Of a DNA stretch of 37,980 bases, positions 23,276 through 31,457 are shown one piece after another. This DNA is from Candidatus Aminicenantota bacterium (lineage in GTDB: Bacteria > Acidobacteriota > Aminicenantia > Aminicenantales > Aminicenantaceae): the NCBI GenBank assembly GCA_023135995.1, contig JAGLRY010000204.1:1-37980 (forward strand), in the 5' to 3' direction. Within the stretch, counting starts at the first letter, position 1. Each line of letters begins with the position of its first letter. The notes under the pieces were generated by a model that was not told where the DNA came from, did not search any database, and saw nothing but the letters and a program-made list of their open reading frames with translations. Position numbers and translations under genes: made by a program.

Positions 23276-25528
23276 TTGTATTTAATGATCCATAAATGTA
23301 AGCAGTGGACTCTCTGTGTCCTTGTCCTCGTAGCAGGCCTCTGTCCTATGGCTTTTGGCCAGACACAGACCACCGGCTTGCCACAGACTGCCGATCAAGA
23401 CTCGACAGAAGAGGTTCCCTTTCGAGTGATCGCCAATTATAAGGAACAGCTGGAGAATCGGATCATCGCCAGGGGCAATGTGGAGATCCACTACAAGACG
23501 ATCAAGCTGTTTGCCGACAGGGTCGAATTGGATACCGAAACCAAAGATGTTTTCGCTGAAGGCCATGTTGTGATCCAGACACCCGGAGATGTGATCAGTG
23601 TGGAACGCATCCAGTTCAACCTCGATTCTCGACTGGGAACCTTCCAAAACGTCTTCGGCCGTTCTTTGCCCAATATTTTTTACGAAGCAGAAACGGTCGA
23701 GAAGACGAGCGAAGACATGTATAGGTTGACCAAAGGGAATTTCACCTCATGCACCCAGCCGACTCCGCGATGGCGCTTCTCTTTTTCCAGAGCAAACCTC
23801 AAAAAAGCCGACTATGTGGAGATGTGGAATTCTGTGGTCAGGGTAAAGAAAATCCCGATCCTCTACTTCCCCTATCTCAAGTATCCTTTGGATCAAGAAG
23901 GGGCCACCGGTTTCCTGATGCCAAAGTTAGGGTACAATGGGCAGAAAGGGTTCAATTACTCCCAGAGCTTCTACTGGGCCATAAGGCGGAACATGGATTC
24001 CACGATCAACATGGACTATTACTCAACCCAAGGATTGGGAGGTGGTCTTGAATACCGATACATGTTCACCCAAGGGACAGGAGGCCAGCTGAACCTGTAT
24101 TACTTCAAATTCAAGAATGACCCTGAACTGGAATTGCCCGAAAATGCCTACCTCATCCGTTTCAGCCACAACCAGCCTCTCCCCTATGCGTTCAACCTCG
24201 TGGCGGACGTGGATTACCAAAGCTCGTATGAATTTCTCCGAGAATTCGACAATAACTTTAGACGTGCGGTTGTGTCCAACCGCCGCTCTCAGGTGTTTCT
24301 CCAGAGAGCATGGTCTTATTTCAACCTGAGCATGCGCGCTTCCCGATTCGAAACCTATTACACGGACAGGGAAAACTCCATCATTCGCTACAGCCTCCCG
24401 GAGGTCGGATTCTCTTCTTCACAGATCAAGCTGATTTCACCGCTCTACTTTTCTTTTTACTCATCCTTCAGTGCCTGGAAGTACGGATGGGCTTATGCTA
24501 ACCGGCAGGGCACAGATTACAAGGAAAATTATGAAGATGGCACGCAGAGAAACTCACAGAGCATCTCTTTCTCTCCTGTGCTCACCCTGCCATTCACCTC
24601 TATCCCCTGGTTGGTCATCAATTCCTCCTTGGCATCCAACATGTCCTTCGATCTCCAGAGTTATGCTCCGAACACCAAGAACATCGTGGCCGAGCCCATC
24701 CTCAGAAAGAACTTCACTTTCAACATAGAGTTTATCGGGCCCACGTTCAACAAGATATTCTTGGATGATGAAGACGAACCAAAAGTCAAACATATCATCG
24801 AACCCACTTTTTCCTACCGGTACGAAAGCCCGGTCGAACAGTCCGACCGTGTGATAACCTCGGCCCGCTATTTTACACGCGCTCATTATGTCAGTTACGG
24901 TTTGACCACTCGAGTTCTCGTCAAGGTCGACAAAATGCCGCGAGAGATCTTCACTTTTGGGTTGAGTCAGATCTACTTTCTGAGCCCTGAAGACAGTCCC
25001 ATGCAGGGCTTTGAGGTGGACGGAAAAATTCCTGAATTTTCAGACATTAACGGGTATTTGAGGTATTACCCCGGGACCAAACACAGTATCGATTTTTCCA
25101 TGGCCTTTAATCATTACCACACGAGGTTTTCGCATCTCCGGTTGGGGGCGAACTGGGGTGCTCCTTCGGACAACCTGTTTCTCAGGGTCAGTTGGTACAG
25201 GAGTCTGAATCCCTATTTTGACAACACATGGGGCGAGCGGCATCAGGTCAGCTTTTATACCGGCTTTAAAATCCCAAAGATCAACCTCGATGCCCTCGGA
25301 ACCCTGGATTACAACATCAAGGAGAGAAAGCTTCTTTACGCGGCCTTCTCTGTTGTTTACCACTACCAGTGTATTGATTTTAAGGCAGATGTTAAGATAT
25401 TCTATTTCCGGGAGAAACCCGAGGCTCAGTTCGGCATTTCCATCGGACTGGGGAATATTGGGATAACCACCGATTTTCTTGGAGGTCTAACAGATAGCGA
25501 ACATGCACGAACAAACAATCCCTATTAG
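23276..25528 (+). CDS. lptD: LPS-assembly protein LptD
   Basis: A 750-residue outer membrane protein that inserts LPS into the outer leaflet. A signal peptide (cleavage near AFGQ, about residue 28) is followed by an LptA-like jelly-roll domain (about 47-150: ARGNVEIHYKTIKLFADRVEL, then EGHVVIQTP) and a long beta-barrel rich in aromatic strands. The mature part has only two cysteines, Cys159 at the end of the jelly roll (TSCTQPTPRW) and Cys699 in the last strands, suggesting one inter-domain disulfide. The start is uncertain: TTG 23276 is 11 bases from GAGG; ATG 23285 is farther. Confidence 0.93.
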   Translation: MYLMIHKCKQWTLCVLVLVAGLCPMAFGQTQTTGLPQTADQDSTEEVPFRVIANYKEQLENRIIARGNVEIHYKTIKLFADRVELDTETKDVFAEGHVVIQTPGDVISVERIQFNLDSRLGTFQNVFGRSLPNIFYEAETVEKTSEDMYRLTKGNFTSCTQPTPRWRFSFSRANLKKADYVEMWNSVVRVKKIPILYFPYLKYPLDQEGATGFLMPKLGYNGQKGFNYSQSFYWAIRRNMDSTINMDYYSTQGLGGGLEYRYMFTQGTGGQLNLYYFKFKNDPELELPENAYLIRFSHNQPLPYAFNLVADVDYQSSYEFLREFDNNFRRAVVSNRRSQVFLQRAWSYFNLSMRASRFETYYTDRENSIIRYSLPEVGFSSSQIKLISPLYFSFYSSFSAWKYGWAYANRQGTDYKENYEDGTQRNSQSISFSPVLTLPFTSIPWLVINSSLASNMSFDLQSYAPNTKNIVAEPILRKNFTFNIEFIGPTFNKIFLDDEDEPKVKHIIEPTFSYRYESPVEQSDRVITSARYFTRAHYVSYGLTTRVLVKVDKMPREIFTFGLSQIYFLSPEDSPMQGFEVDGKIPEFSDINGYLRYYPGTKHSIDFSMAFNHYHTRFSHLRLGANWGAPSDNLFLRVSWYRSLNPYFDNTWGERHQVSFYTGFKIPKINLDALGTLDYNIKERKLLYAAFSVVYHYQCIDFKADVKIFYFREKPEAQFGISIGLGNIGITTDFLGGLTDSEHARTNNPY

Positions 25529-25585
25529 GATAGTGATAAAGCACACAACTAAAAAAATCATCGATTCAAAGGTAAGGAGTCAAAC

Positions 25586-26650
25586 ATGAAAGGCCTGATT
25601 TTGAGCGGAGGGAAGGGAACCAGACTTCGTCCCCTGACTTTTACACAGGCTAAACAATTGGTCCCTGTGGCCAACAAGCCTGTCCTGTTTTACGGGATCG
25701 AAGCACTCCAGGAAGCCGGGATCGAAGAGATCGGCATCGTTGTTGGAGATACCAAAGATGAGATCAAAGCTGCTGTGGGGGATGGTTCGCAATGGGGGAT
25801 AAAAATCACCTATATCGAGCAGGAGGCTCCCCTGGGATTGGCCCATGCCGTAAAAATTTCTGAGGAATTCCTGGACAAAGAGCCTTTTGTAATGTATCTT
25901 GGCGACAACATCCTCAAAAGCGGCATCAAATCTCTGGTTGATGAGTTCAAAGAGAAAAAACCCAACTCGCTCATCCTTCTCACGGAGGTTCCGAATCCTC
26001 AGATGTTCGGCGTCGCCGAGCTCGATGGAGAACGAGTGAAGAGGCTGGTTGAAAAGCCCAAAAAGCCGGCGAGCAACCTGGCTCTTGTTGGGGTCTACAT
26101 GTTCGACTCCCATATCTTCGAGGCTGTCAATGCCATAAAACCATCCTGGAGGAATGAGCTAGAGATCACAGATGCCATTCAGTACTTGATCGAACACGGG
26201 CTTGTTGTCCATCCCCATCTGGTCTCGGGTTGGTGGAAAGACACGGGTAAACTCGAAGACATTCTTGATGCCAACCGGCTGATCCTTGAACGCATAACAA
26301 GACAGGTCGAAGGCCAGGTGGATGAGGAATCCAAGGTCAGTGGAGAGGTCATCATCGAGAAGGATGTTCGTGTCGAGAACAGCATTATCAGAGGGCCTGC
26401 CATAATCGGAGCAAAAACCGAGGTCATTCATGCTTACGTGGGTCCGTTTACATCCATCCAGAAAGAGTGCCGCATCGTCCGGACTGAGATCGAGAACAGC
26501 ATCGTGCTCCAAGGAAGCGAGATCTGCGACATCGGGAGCAGGATCGACGAAAGCTTGATCGGCCGGGAAACGAAGATATATAAGTGCCCGCCCAAGCCTT
26601 CCGTCTATCGCTTCATGGTGGGCGACAAAAGCGAGATCGGGATCAAATGA
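25586..26650 (+). CDS. glucose-1-phosphate thymidylyltransferase, long form
   Basis: A 354-residue nucleotidyltransferase. The N-terminal catalytic domain (1-235) begins MKGLILSGGKGTRLRPLT and has YLGDNIL, EVPNPQMFGVAEL, EKPKKPASNLALVGVY and WWKDTGKLEDIL; the C-terminal 110 residues form a beta-helix (VRVENSIIRGPAIIGAKT). This layout matches the RmlA-long family, which makes dTDP-glucose. Some relatives use other sugar phosphates. AAGGAG precedes the ATG by eight bases. It opens the nucleotide-sugar cassette. Confidence 0.9.
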   Translation: MKGLILSGGKGTRLRPLTFTQAKQLVPVANKPVLFYGIEALQEAGIEEIGIVVGDTKDEIKAAVGDGSQWGIKITYIEQEAPLGLAHAVKISEEFLDKEPFVMYLGDNILKSGIKSLVDEFKEKKPNSLILLTEVPNPQMFGVAELDGERVKRLVEKPKKPASNLALVGVYMFDSHIFEAVNAIKPSWRNELEITDAIQYLIEHGLVVHPHLVSGWWKDTGKLEDILDANRLILERITRQVEGQVDEESKVSGEVIIEKDVRVENSIIRGPAIIGAKTEVIHAYVGPFTSIQKECRIVRTEIENSIVLQGSEICDIGSRIDESLIGRETKIYKCPPKPSVYRFMVGDKSEIGIK

Positions 26651-26686
26651 AGAATATACAGAAAAACGATTTTAAGGGAGTCAGGG

Positions 26687-27142
26687 ATGATTGAGGGAGT
26701 CAAGATTAAACAACTCAGAGTGATTCCAGACCAAAGAGGCCGGCTCATGGAGATCCTGCGGGCCGATGACGATCTTTTCGTGAAGTTCGGACAGGTGTAC
26801 ATGACGACGACCTATCCCAGGGTCGTCAAAGCTTGGCACTTGCATAAAAAGCAGATAGACAACATCGCCTGTGTGCAGGGAATGATCAAGCTTGCCGTAT
26901 ACGACCCAAGAGAGGACTCGCCCACATATAAGGAAGTCAATGAGTTCTATCTGGGCACTCACAACCCGCTCCTTGTCCAGCTTCCTGCAGGAGTCTACCA
27001 TGGATGGATGTGTGTAAGCCAAGAGGAAGCCATTGTCGTGAACGTCCCCACCGAAGTGTATGATCGAGAGAATCCCGACGAGTTTCGTCTGGACCCCCAT
27101 CAGAACGACATTCCCTACGACTGGAGAAGGCGGGATGGCTGA
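26687..27142 (+). CDS. RmlC-like cupin (dTDP-sugar epimerase family)
   Basis: A 151-residue cupin with the RmlC start pattern RVIPDQRGRLMEILR and the end pattern LPAGVYHGWMC. It is about 30 residues shorter than classical RmlC. The catalytic-histidine segment reads KAWHLHKKQIDNIACVQG: His is retained, but the lysine normally following (GKLV) is replaced by Asp. The usual proton-relay lysine thus seems missing, so a 3-epimerase, an isomerase or a related cupin is possible instead of a true 3,5-epimerase. It lies between RmlA and RmlB and overlaps the latter by eight bases. Confidence 0.75.
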   Translation: MIEGVKIKQLRVIPDQRGRLMEILRADDDLFVKFGQVYMTTTYPRVVKAWHLHKKQIDNIACVQGMIKLAVYDPREDSPTYKEVNEFYLGTHNPLLVQLPAGVYHGWMCVSQEEAIVVNVPTEVYDRENPDEFRLDPHQNDIPYDWRRRDG

Positions 27143-28169
27143 AGAGCGGACCATCTCGGGGAAAACCCTACTTGTCACAGGAGGGGCTGGATTTATCGGC
27201 AGCAATTTTATCCATTATTGGCTCAAGAAATACCCGGATAGCCGGATCGTCAACCTGGACAAACTGACCTATGCAGGAAACCTGGATAACCTCAAAGAGA
27301 TCGAAGATGACCCCAGGCACGAATTTGTCCAAGGGGATATCTGTGATCACGATCTCGTGCGTGAGGTCTTTCAGAGGATCGATGGTGTTGTCCATCTGGC
27401 TGCCGAAACTCACGTAGACCGCTCCATATTGGATGCTGGGGAATTTGTGAAGACAGATGTGCTCGGCAGCTTTGTGCTCTTTGAGGCCTGTCGGCAGGCT
27501 GAAATTGAGTTCTTCATACATGTTTCCACAGATGAGGTGTATGGAAGTCGGGAGGAAGGGTTTTTCCAGGAGGATGATCCTCTCAATCCAACGTCACCCT
27601 ATTCGGCGAGCAAGGCTGGCGGGGACCGCTTAGCCTATGCGTACACAAAGACATATGGTCTACCGATCATCATTTGCCGGCCAAGCAACAATTACGGGCC
27701 CTACCAGTACCCCGAAAAATTCATCCCTCTTTTCACGACAAACGCCCTCGAGGATAAACCTCTTCCCCTCTACGGAAAAGGATTGAATGTCCGAGACTGG
27801 CTCTTTGTGGAAGACAACTGCCGGGCGATCGACACACTCATCCGGAGAGGGCATTTTGGGGACGTCTACAACATCGGTGCGAATGACGAGGTGACGAATA
27901 TTGTGGTGGCTGAGCGGATATTGGAAGTCCTGGGGAAGCCAAAAAGTCTGATCAAATATGTCCCGGACCGTCAGGGACATGACCTGCGCTACGCCCTGGA
28001 TTGTAGCAAAATTCACGACTTGGGCTGGAAGCCGGTAAAGAGATTCGAAAACGGGTTGGAGGAGACTGTGCGTTGGTATGAGGAGTATCCTGACTGGTGG
28101 AAAAAGATCAAGGAGAAAAGCAAGGAGTTCAAAAGCTTTTACGAGACCTACTACCAGAAACGAAAATAA
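27135..28169 (+). CDS. rfbB: dTDP-glucose 4,6-dehydratase
   Basis: A 344-residue extended short-chain dehydrogenase that converts dTDP-glucose to the 4-keto-6-deoxy sugar. It has the NAD motif TGGAGFIGSNF, HLAAETHVDRSI, the dehydratase triad STDEVYG (Thr-Asp-Glu), YSASK for the Tyr/Lys pair, and RPSNNYGPYQYPEK. ATG 27135 with GGAGAAGG upstream is chosen; an in-frame ATG at 27060 would add 25 residues read from inside the cupin gene. It directly follows RmlA and the cupin, fitting a deoxysugar pathway. Confidence 0.93.
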   Translation: MAEERTISGKTLLVTGGAGFIGSNFIHYWLKKYPDSRIVNLDKLTYAGNLDNLKEIEDDPRHEFVQGDICDHDLVREVFQRIDGVVHLAAETHVDRSILDAGEFVKTDVLGSFVLFEACRQAEIEFFIHVSTDEVYGSREEGFFQEDDPLNPTSPYSASKAGGDRLAYAYTKTYGLPIIICRPSNNYGPYQYPEKFIPLFTTNALEDKPLPLYGKGLNVRDWLFVEDNCRAIDTLIRRGHFGDVYNIGANDEVTNIVVAERILEVLGKPKSLIKYVPDRQGHDLRYALDCSKIHDLGWKPVKRFENGLEETVRWYEEYPDWWKKIKEKSKEFKSFYETYYQKRK

Positions 28170-28207
28170 TATCCAACACCATAAATGACTGAGAAGGAGG
28201 AGGTTCA

Positions 28208-29164
28208 ATGAAAGTTCTGATCACTGGGATTACAGGGTTTGCAGGAAGTCATCTCGCTGATTATATCTTGGCTGATTTTCCCGACGTCGAACTCTTCGGA
28301 TTGGTGCGTTGGCGGAGCCGGATGGAAAATGTGATCCACATCCAAGATTCGGTGAGTTTTTGCGAAGGTGACCTCAAGGACATCGTCTCCTTAAGAAAAT
28401 GCCTTGCAGAGATAAAACCTGACCGCATATTCCATCTTGCCGCACAGAGTTTTGTTCCGACGTCTTGGAAGTGCCCCTCTGAGACGTTTGCCATCAATGC
28501 GATCGGGCAGATCAATCTTTTTGAAGCGTGTCTCTCGCTCGGCCTGTCTCCGAAGATCCAGGTGGCCGGCTCGAGTGAAGAATATGGCTTTGTCCAACCG
28601 GACGAACTCCCCATGACAGAGACCAATCCTTTGCGGCCTCTCAGCCCTTATGCCGTCAGCAAAGTCGCTCAGGACCTGCTGGCATACCAGTATTTTCAAA
28701 GCTACGGGTTGAGGACAGTACGCACCCGTGGCTTTAACCACACGGGCCCGCGCAGGGGAGACGTCTTTATTTGCTCGAACTTTGCCAAACAGATCGTAGA
28801 GATCGAGAAACAAAAGAGAGATCATGTGATCTTCGTCGGGAATCTGGATGCCAAGAGAGATTTTACGGACGTTCGTGACACGGTGCGTGCCTACTGGCTG
28901 AGTCTGGAAAAGGGAGAAGAGGGTGAGGTCTATAACATCGGGTCGGGCAAGGCCCATTCCATGAGAGAGATCCTGGACATGCTCCTTGAGATGAGCGATG
29001 CCGATGTGAAAGTCGAGGTCGACCCGGAGAGACTGCGTCCTTCAGATGTCCCCATACTCGAGTCAGATTGTTCCAAGTTCCGTGCTCTGACAGGGTGGGA
29101 GCCTCGCATCCCTTTTAAACAGTCCCTTCTGGACCTCCTGGATTATTGGAGAGAGACGATTTGA
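28208..29164 (+). CDS. GDP-mannose 4,6-dehydratase-like SDR
   Basis: A 318-residue extended SDR with GITGFAGSHLADY at the N-terminus, HLAAQSFVPTSW, GSSEEYG, YAVSK and the GFNHTGPRRGD loop. The Ser-Ser-Glu of GSSEEYG aligns with the Thr-Ser-Glu of GDP-mannose dehydratase, so the catalytic Glu is present, favouring dehydratase over reductase. It is shorter than classical Gmd. GAAGGAGGAGG lies upstream of ATG, an extra-long ribosome site. It is followed by a related SDR overlapping by four bases. Confidence 0.82.
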   Translation: MKVLITGITGFAGSHLADYILADFPDVELFGLVRWRSRMENVIHIQDSVSFCEGDLKDIVSLRKCLAEIKPDRIFHLAAQSFVPTSWKCPSETFAINAIGQINLFEACLSLGLSPKIQVAGSSEEYGFVQPDELPMTETNPLRPLSPYAVSKVAQDLLAYQYFQSYGLRTVRTRGFNHTGPRRGDVFICSNFAKQIVEIEKQKRDHVIFVGNLDAKRDFTDVRDTVRAYWLSLEKGEEGEVYNIGSGKAHSMREILDMLLEMSDADVKVEVDPERLRPSDVPILESDCSKFRALTGWEPRIPFKQSLLDLLDYWRETI

Positions 29165-30114
29165 AACGGAAAGTGTTCATAACGGGAGCCACAGGCTTTG
29201 TCGGCTCCTATCTCAGTCAAGAGCTCAAGTCTTCGGCAAACATCATCTATGGGACTTGCTATCCTGAAAGGCCCGAGGACTGTGATCGAACGGTCGCAGA
29301 TAAGATCTATTATCAAGATATCAGAGATGCCAAGGGAATGGCTGCACTCATCGAAGAGATCCGTCCCGATCGGATTTTCCATCTCGCGGCTGTCTCCAGC
29401 GTTAAACGATCTTGGGATCAAAGGGAAGAGACATTCGAGACAAACCTCGCCGGAACATACCATCTCTTTGAAGCCATTAGACGATTTTCTCCTCAAGCAA
29501 GGATCCTCTACGTCAGCTCCTCAGACGTTTACGGAGTGTTGGCTCCTGTCAAAAGAGCTCTTTCTGAAGATGATGCTATCGAGCCTGTCAATCCGTATGC
29601 GTTCACAAAGATATCCGGAGAATTGCTCGCCAGGTTTTACTCTCGGATTGAAGGGCTCGATATCGTTCTTGCCAGGCCCTTTCCCCACACCGGTCCGGGT
29701 CAGAGCGCGGACTTTGTTTGTCCGGATTGGGCGCTCCAGATCGCTCAGATCGAGAAGGGAGACCGTGAGCCGGTCATGAGGGTTGGGAATACGCAGGTCC
29801 AGAGAGATTTTTTGGATGTGAGAGATGTGGTGAGGGCGTATGATCTTCTTATGGAAAAAGGCCAGAAAGGAGAAGTCTATAACATCTGTTCGGGCCGGGC
29901 GATCGCTCTCAAGGATGTGCTGGACATGCTTCTGTCCTTTACCTCTGGGGCGATAGATGTCCAAGTTGATCCTCACAAGTTGAGGAAAACGGATATCCCT
30001 CTTCTTGTGGGAAACAATCAAAAAATCCAGCGTACGACGTCTTGGGAACCCAAGATCCCTATGAAACAGACGCTGGGGGACCTTCTGGAGTACTGCCGCT
30101 CCACCCTTGTCTAA
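29161..30114 (+). CDS. GDP-4-keto-6-deoxymannose reductase (Rmd)-like SDR
   Basis: A 317-residue extended SDR, a diverged relative of the gene before it: ITGATGFVGSYL, HLAAVSSVKRSW, SSSDVYG, YAFTK, RPFPHTGPGQ. Where the neighbour has the dehydratase Glu, this one has Asp (SSSDVYG), as in Rmd reductases, so the pair may perform successive 4,6-dehydration and 4-reduction to GDP-D-rhamnose or a related sugar. The start is TTG in a TTGA overlap with the previous stop, with GGAGAG at the right distance; an upstream TTG (29146) is less likely. Confidence 0.82.
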   Translation: MKRKVFITGATGFVGSYLSQELKSSANIIYGTCYPERPEDCDRTVADKIYYQDIRDAKGMAALIEEIRPDRIFHLAAVSSVKRSWDQREETFETNLAGTYHLFEAIRRFSPQARILYVSSSDVYGVLAPVKRALSEDDAIEPVNPYAFTKISGELLARFYSRIEGLDIVLARPFPHTGPGQSADFVCPDWALQIAQIEKGDREPVMRVGNTQVQRDFLDVRDVVRAYDLLMEKGQKGEVYNICSGRAIALKDVLDMLLSFTSGAIDVQVDPHKLRKTDIPLLVGNNQKIQRTTSWEPKIPMKQTLGDLLEYCRSTLV

Positions 30115-30130
30115 AGTGGAGTCGGCTGTA

Positions 30131-30297
30131 AGTATCCCCAAAACCGTGGTGGCATGAATACACATGCGTTATTGAGTGTCCCAATTGTGTAGTGGAGAAA
30201 ATTCATTTATTTTTCCTCGCTGGAGAAACTGAGAGTGTTTTCGCAATCACCAATTGGGATACTCGGATATCATTCATCACGGATTTGGAAACCTTAC
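30131..30297 (+). repeat. MITE-like element A, upstream of the parvulin gene
   Basis: An imperfect inverted-repeat element occupying most of the 284-base gap before the parvulin gene. Inner terminal repeats are AGTGTCCCAAT (30175-30185) and ATTGGGATACT (30253-30263). Outer repeats are CCGTG-type on the left (30144-30148) and ATCACGGATTTGGAAA (30276-30291) on the right. Both arms match element B at 33010-33320 in inverted orientation, including flanking GCGTTATT and TTTTCGCAATCACC; the centre is about 145 bases shorter than in B. No ORF or transposase lies inside. The remaining bases to 30398 hold only the ribosome site of the next gene. Confidence 0.75.
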
Positions 30298-30398
30298 TAG
30301 TCAGGCTGCCCATTTGTAATGCGTGGCCATATGTGTTTTACTACCCAGACATTTTGTTTTTGAAAAGACGAAATTAATATTGGTTCGAGGAGATCTTT

Positions 30399-31415
30399 AT
30401 GAAAAAATTTTTAGCGTTATACATCCTCCTTGCGTTCCTCATCATAGGGTGTTCTTCAAAAACAGAAGATTTCAAGCTTAAGGAGGGGACAGAGGAGTAC
30501 CAACTGGCGAAAGACCTCTCTGTCACGCTCCCCTCGCTCGACCCTGATCTGAATAAAGTTCTGATCAGCACCAATGAATTCAATGTCACAACAGGAGAAG
30601 TCATACAAGGCCTTCATGAAAACTTTGGGAGTCGCGTTCTCCAACTCAAGGATTTCGAAGCAGCCCGGCTCAAAGATCTTATTGAGAAGAATGCTGTGCA
30701 GTTGGCAGAAAAAAATCTGTTACTGGGAGAAGCGATAAAAGCGAAGGGCACCGTAACTGTTGAGGAACTAAGCGCTGTTTTGAAAGAACAATACACGCGT
30801 GCCGGTAGCGAGGAGAAATATCTCGAGATGTTAGAAGGTCAAGGACTTGATATCGCTTTCATAAAGAAAAATCTCGAGGAGGAGTTGAAAATCCGCCAGT
30901 TTCTGGATAAAAAGCTCGCCAGTATGACAAAAGTTACTGAAGAAAAGATCCAGCAGGCATACCAAAAAGACAAAACCGCATCCGTCCGGCACATCCTGTT
31001 GCTCACCCAAGGGAAAAGCGATCCTGAGAAAGTGGAGGCCCATAAAAAAATGGAAGAACTTCTTGCCCGGGCGAGAAACGGAGAGGACTTTGCTGCCCTT
31101 GCCAAAGAATATTCCGAGGACCCTGGCTCAAAAGAGGATGGGGGTCTGTATGAAGATTTTGAGAGAGGGAAGATGGTGAAGCCCTTTGATGATGCGGCCT
31201 TTTCCGTTCCGGTGGGCGAGATCAGTGATATTGTTGAAACGACCTACGGGTATCACATCCTCCTTGTGGTCGACAGAAAAAAAGAAACGCGGCCTTTGGA
31301 TGAAGTTCGGGTGGAGCTGGAAGATCAACTGAAACAAGCCACGCAGGCCGAAATATTTGAAACCTATTTTTCTGAGCTTAAGGAGAAATCGGGATTCGAG
31401 ATCATTCCTCTCTAG
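30399..31415 (+). CDS. parvulin-type peptidyl-prolyl isomerase lipoprotein
   Basis: A 338-residue predicted lipoprotein: signal peptide with lipobox LIIGC, Cys18 to be lipidated. An N-terminal SurA-like helical region (about 55-195) is followed by a PpiC parvulin domain (about 196-300) with VRHILLLTQ, AKEYSEDPGSKEDGGLY and TYGYHILLV, and a short helical C-terminus. It likely folds exported proteins in the periplasm, as PrsA/SurA/PpiD do. GAGGAG lies seven bases before the ATG. It is a single-gene unit convergent with purF. Confidence 0.9.
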   Translation: MKKFLALYILLAFLIIGCSSKTEDFKLKEGTEEYQLAKDLSVTLPSLDPDLNKVLISTNEFNVTTGEVIQGLHENFGSRVLQLKDFEAARLKDLIEKNAVQLAEKNLLLGEAIKAKGTVTVEELSAVLKEQYTRAGSEEKYLEMLEGQGLDIAFIKKNLEEELKIRQFLDKKLASMTKVTEEKIQQAYQKDKTASVRHILLLTQGKSDPEKVEAHKKMEELLARARNGEDFAALAKEYSEDPGSKEDGGLYEDFERGKMVKPFDDAAFSVPVGEISDIVETTYGYHILLVVDRKKETRPLDEVRVELEDQLKQATQAEIFETYFSELKEKSGFEIIPL

Positions 31416-31432
31416 CCTGAATAATCCAGGCT
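31414..31432. terminator. short hairpin between convergent genes
   Basis: AGCCTG (31414-31419) and CAGGCT (31427-31432) form a 6-bp stem around AATAATC, right at the stop codon of the parvulin gene and 26 bases from the purF stop. No T-run follows on either strand, so termination is only possible, perhaps for both genes. The stem contains TGAATAATCCAGG, also found in the 22-base repeat at the far end of the window. Confidence 0.35.
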
Positions 31433-31457
31433 GGCTGATGGCTGAAATTTCGTGGAG

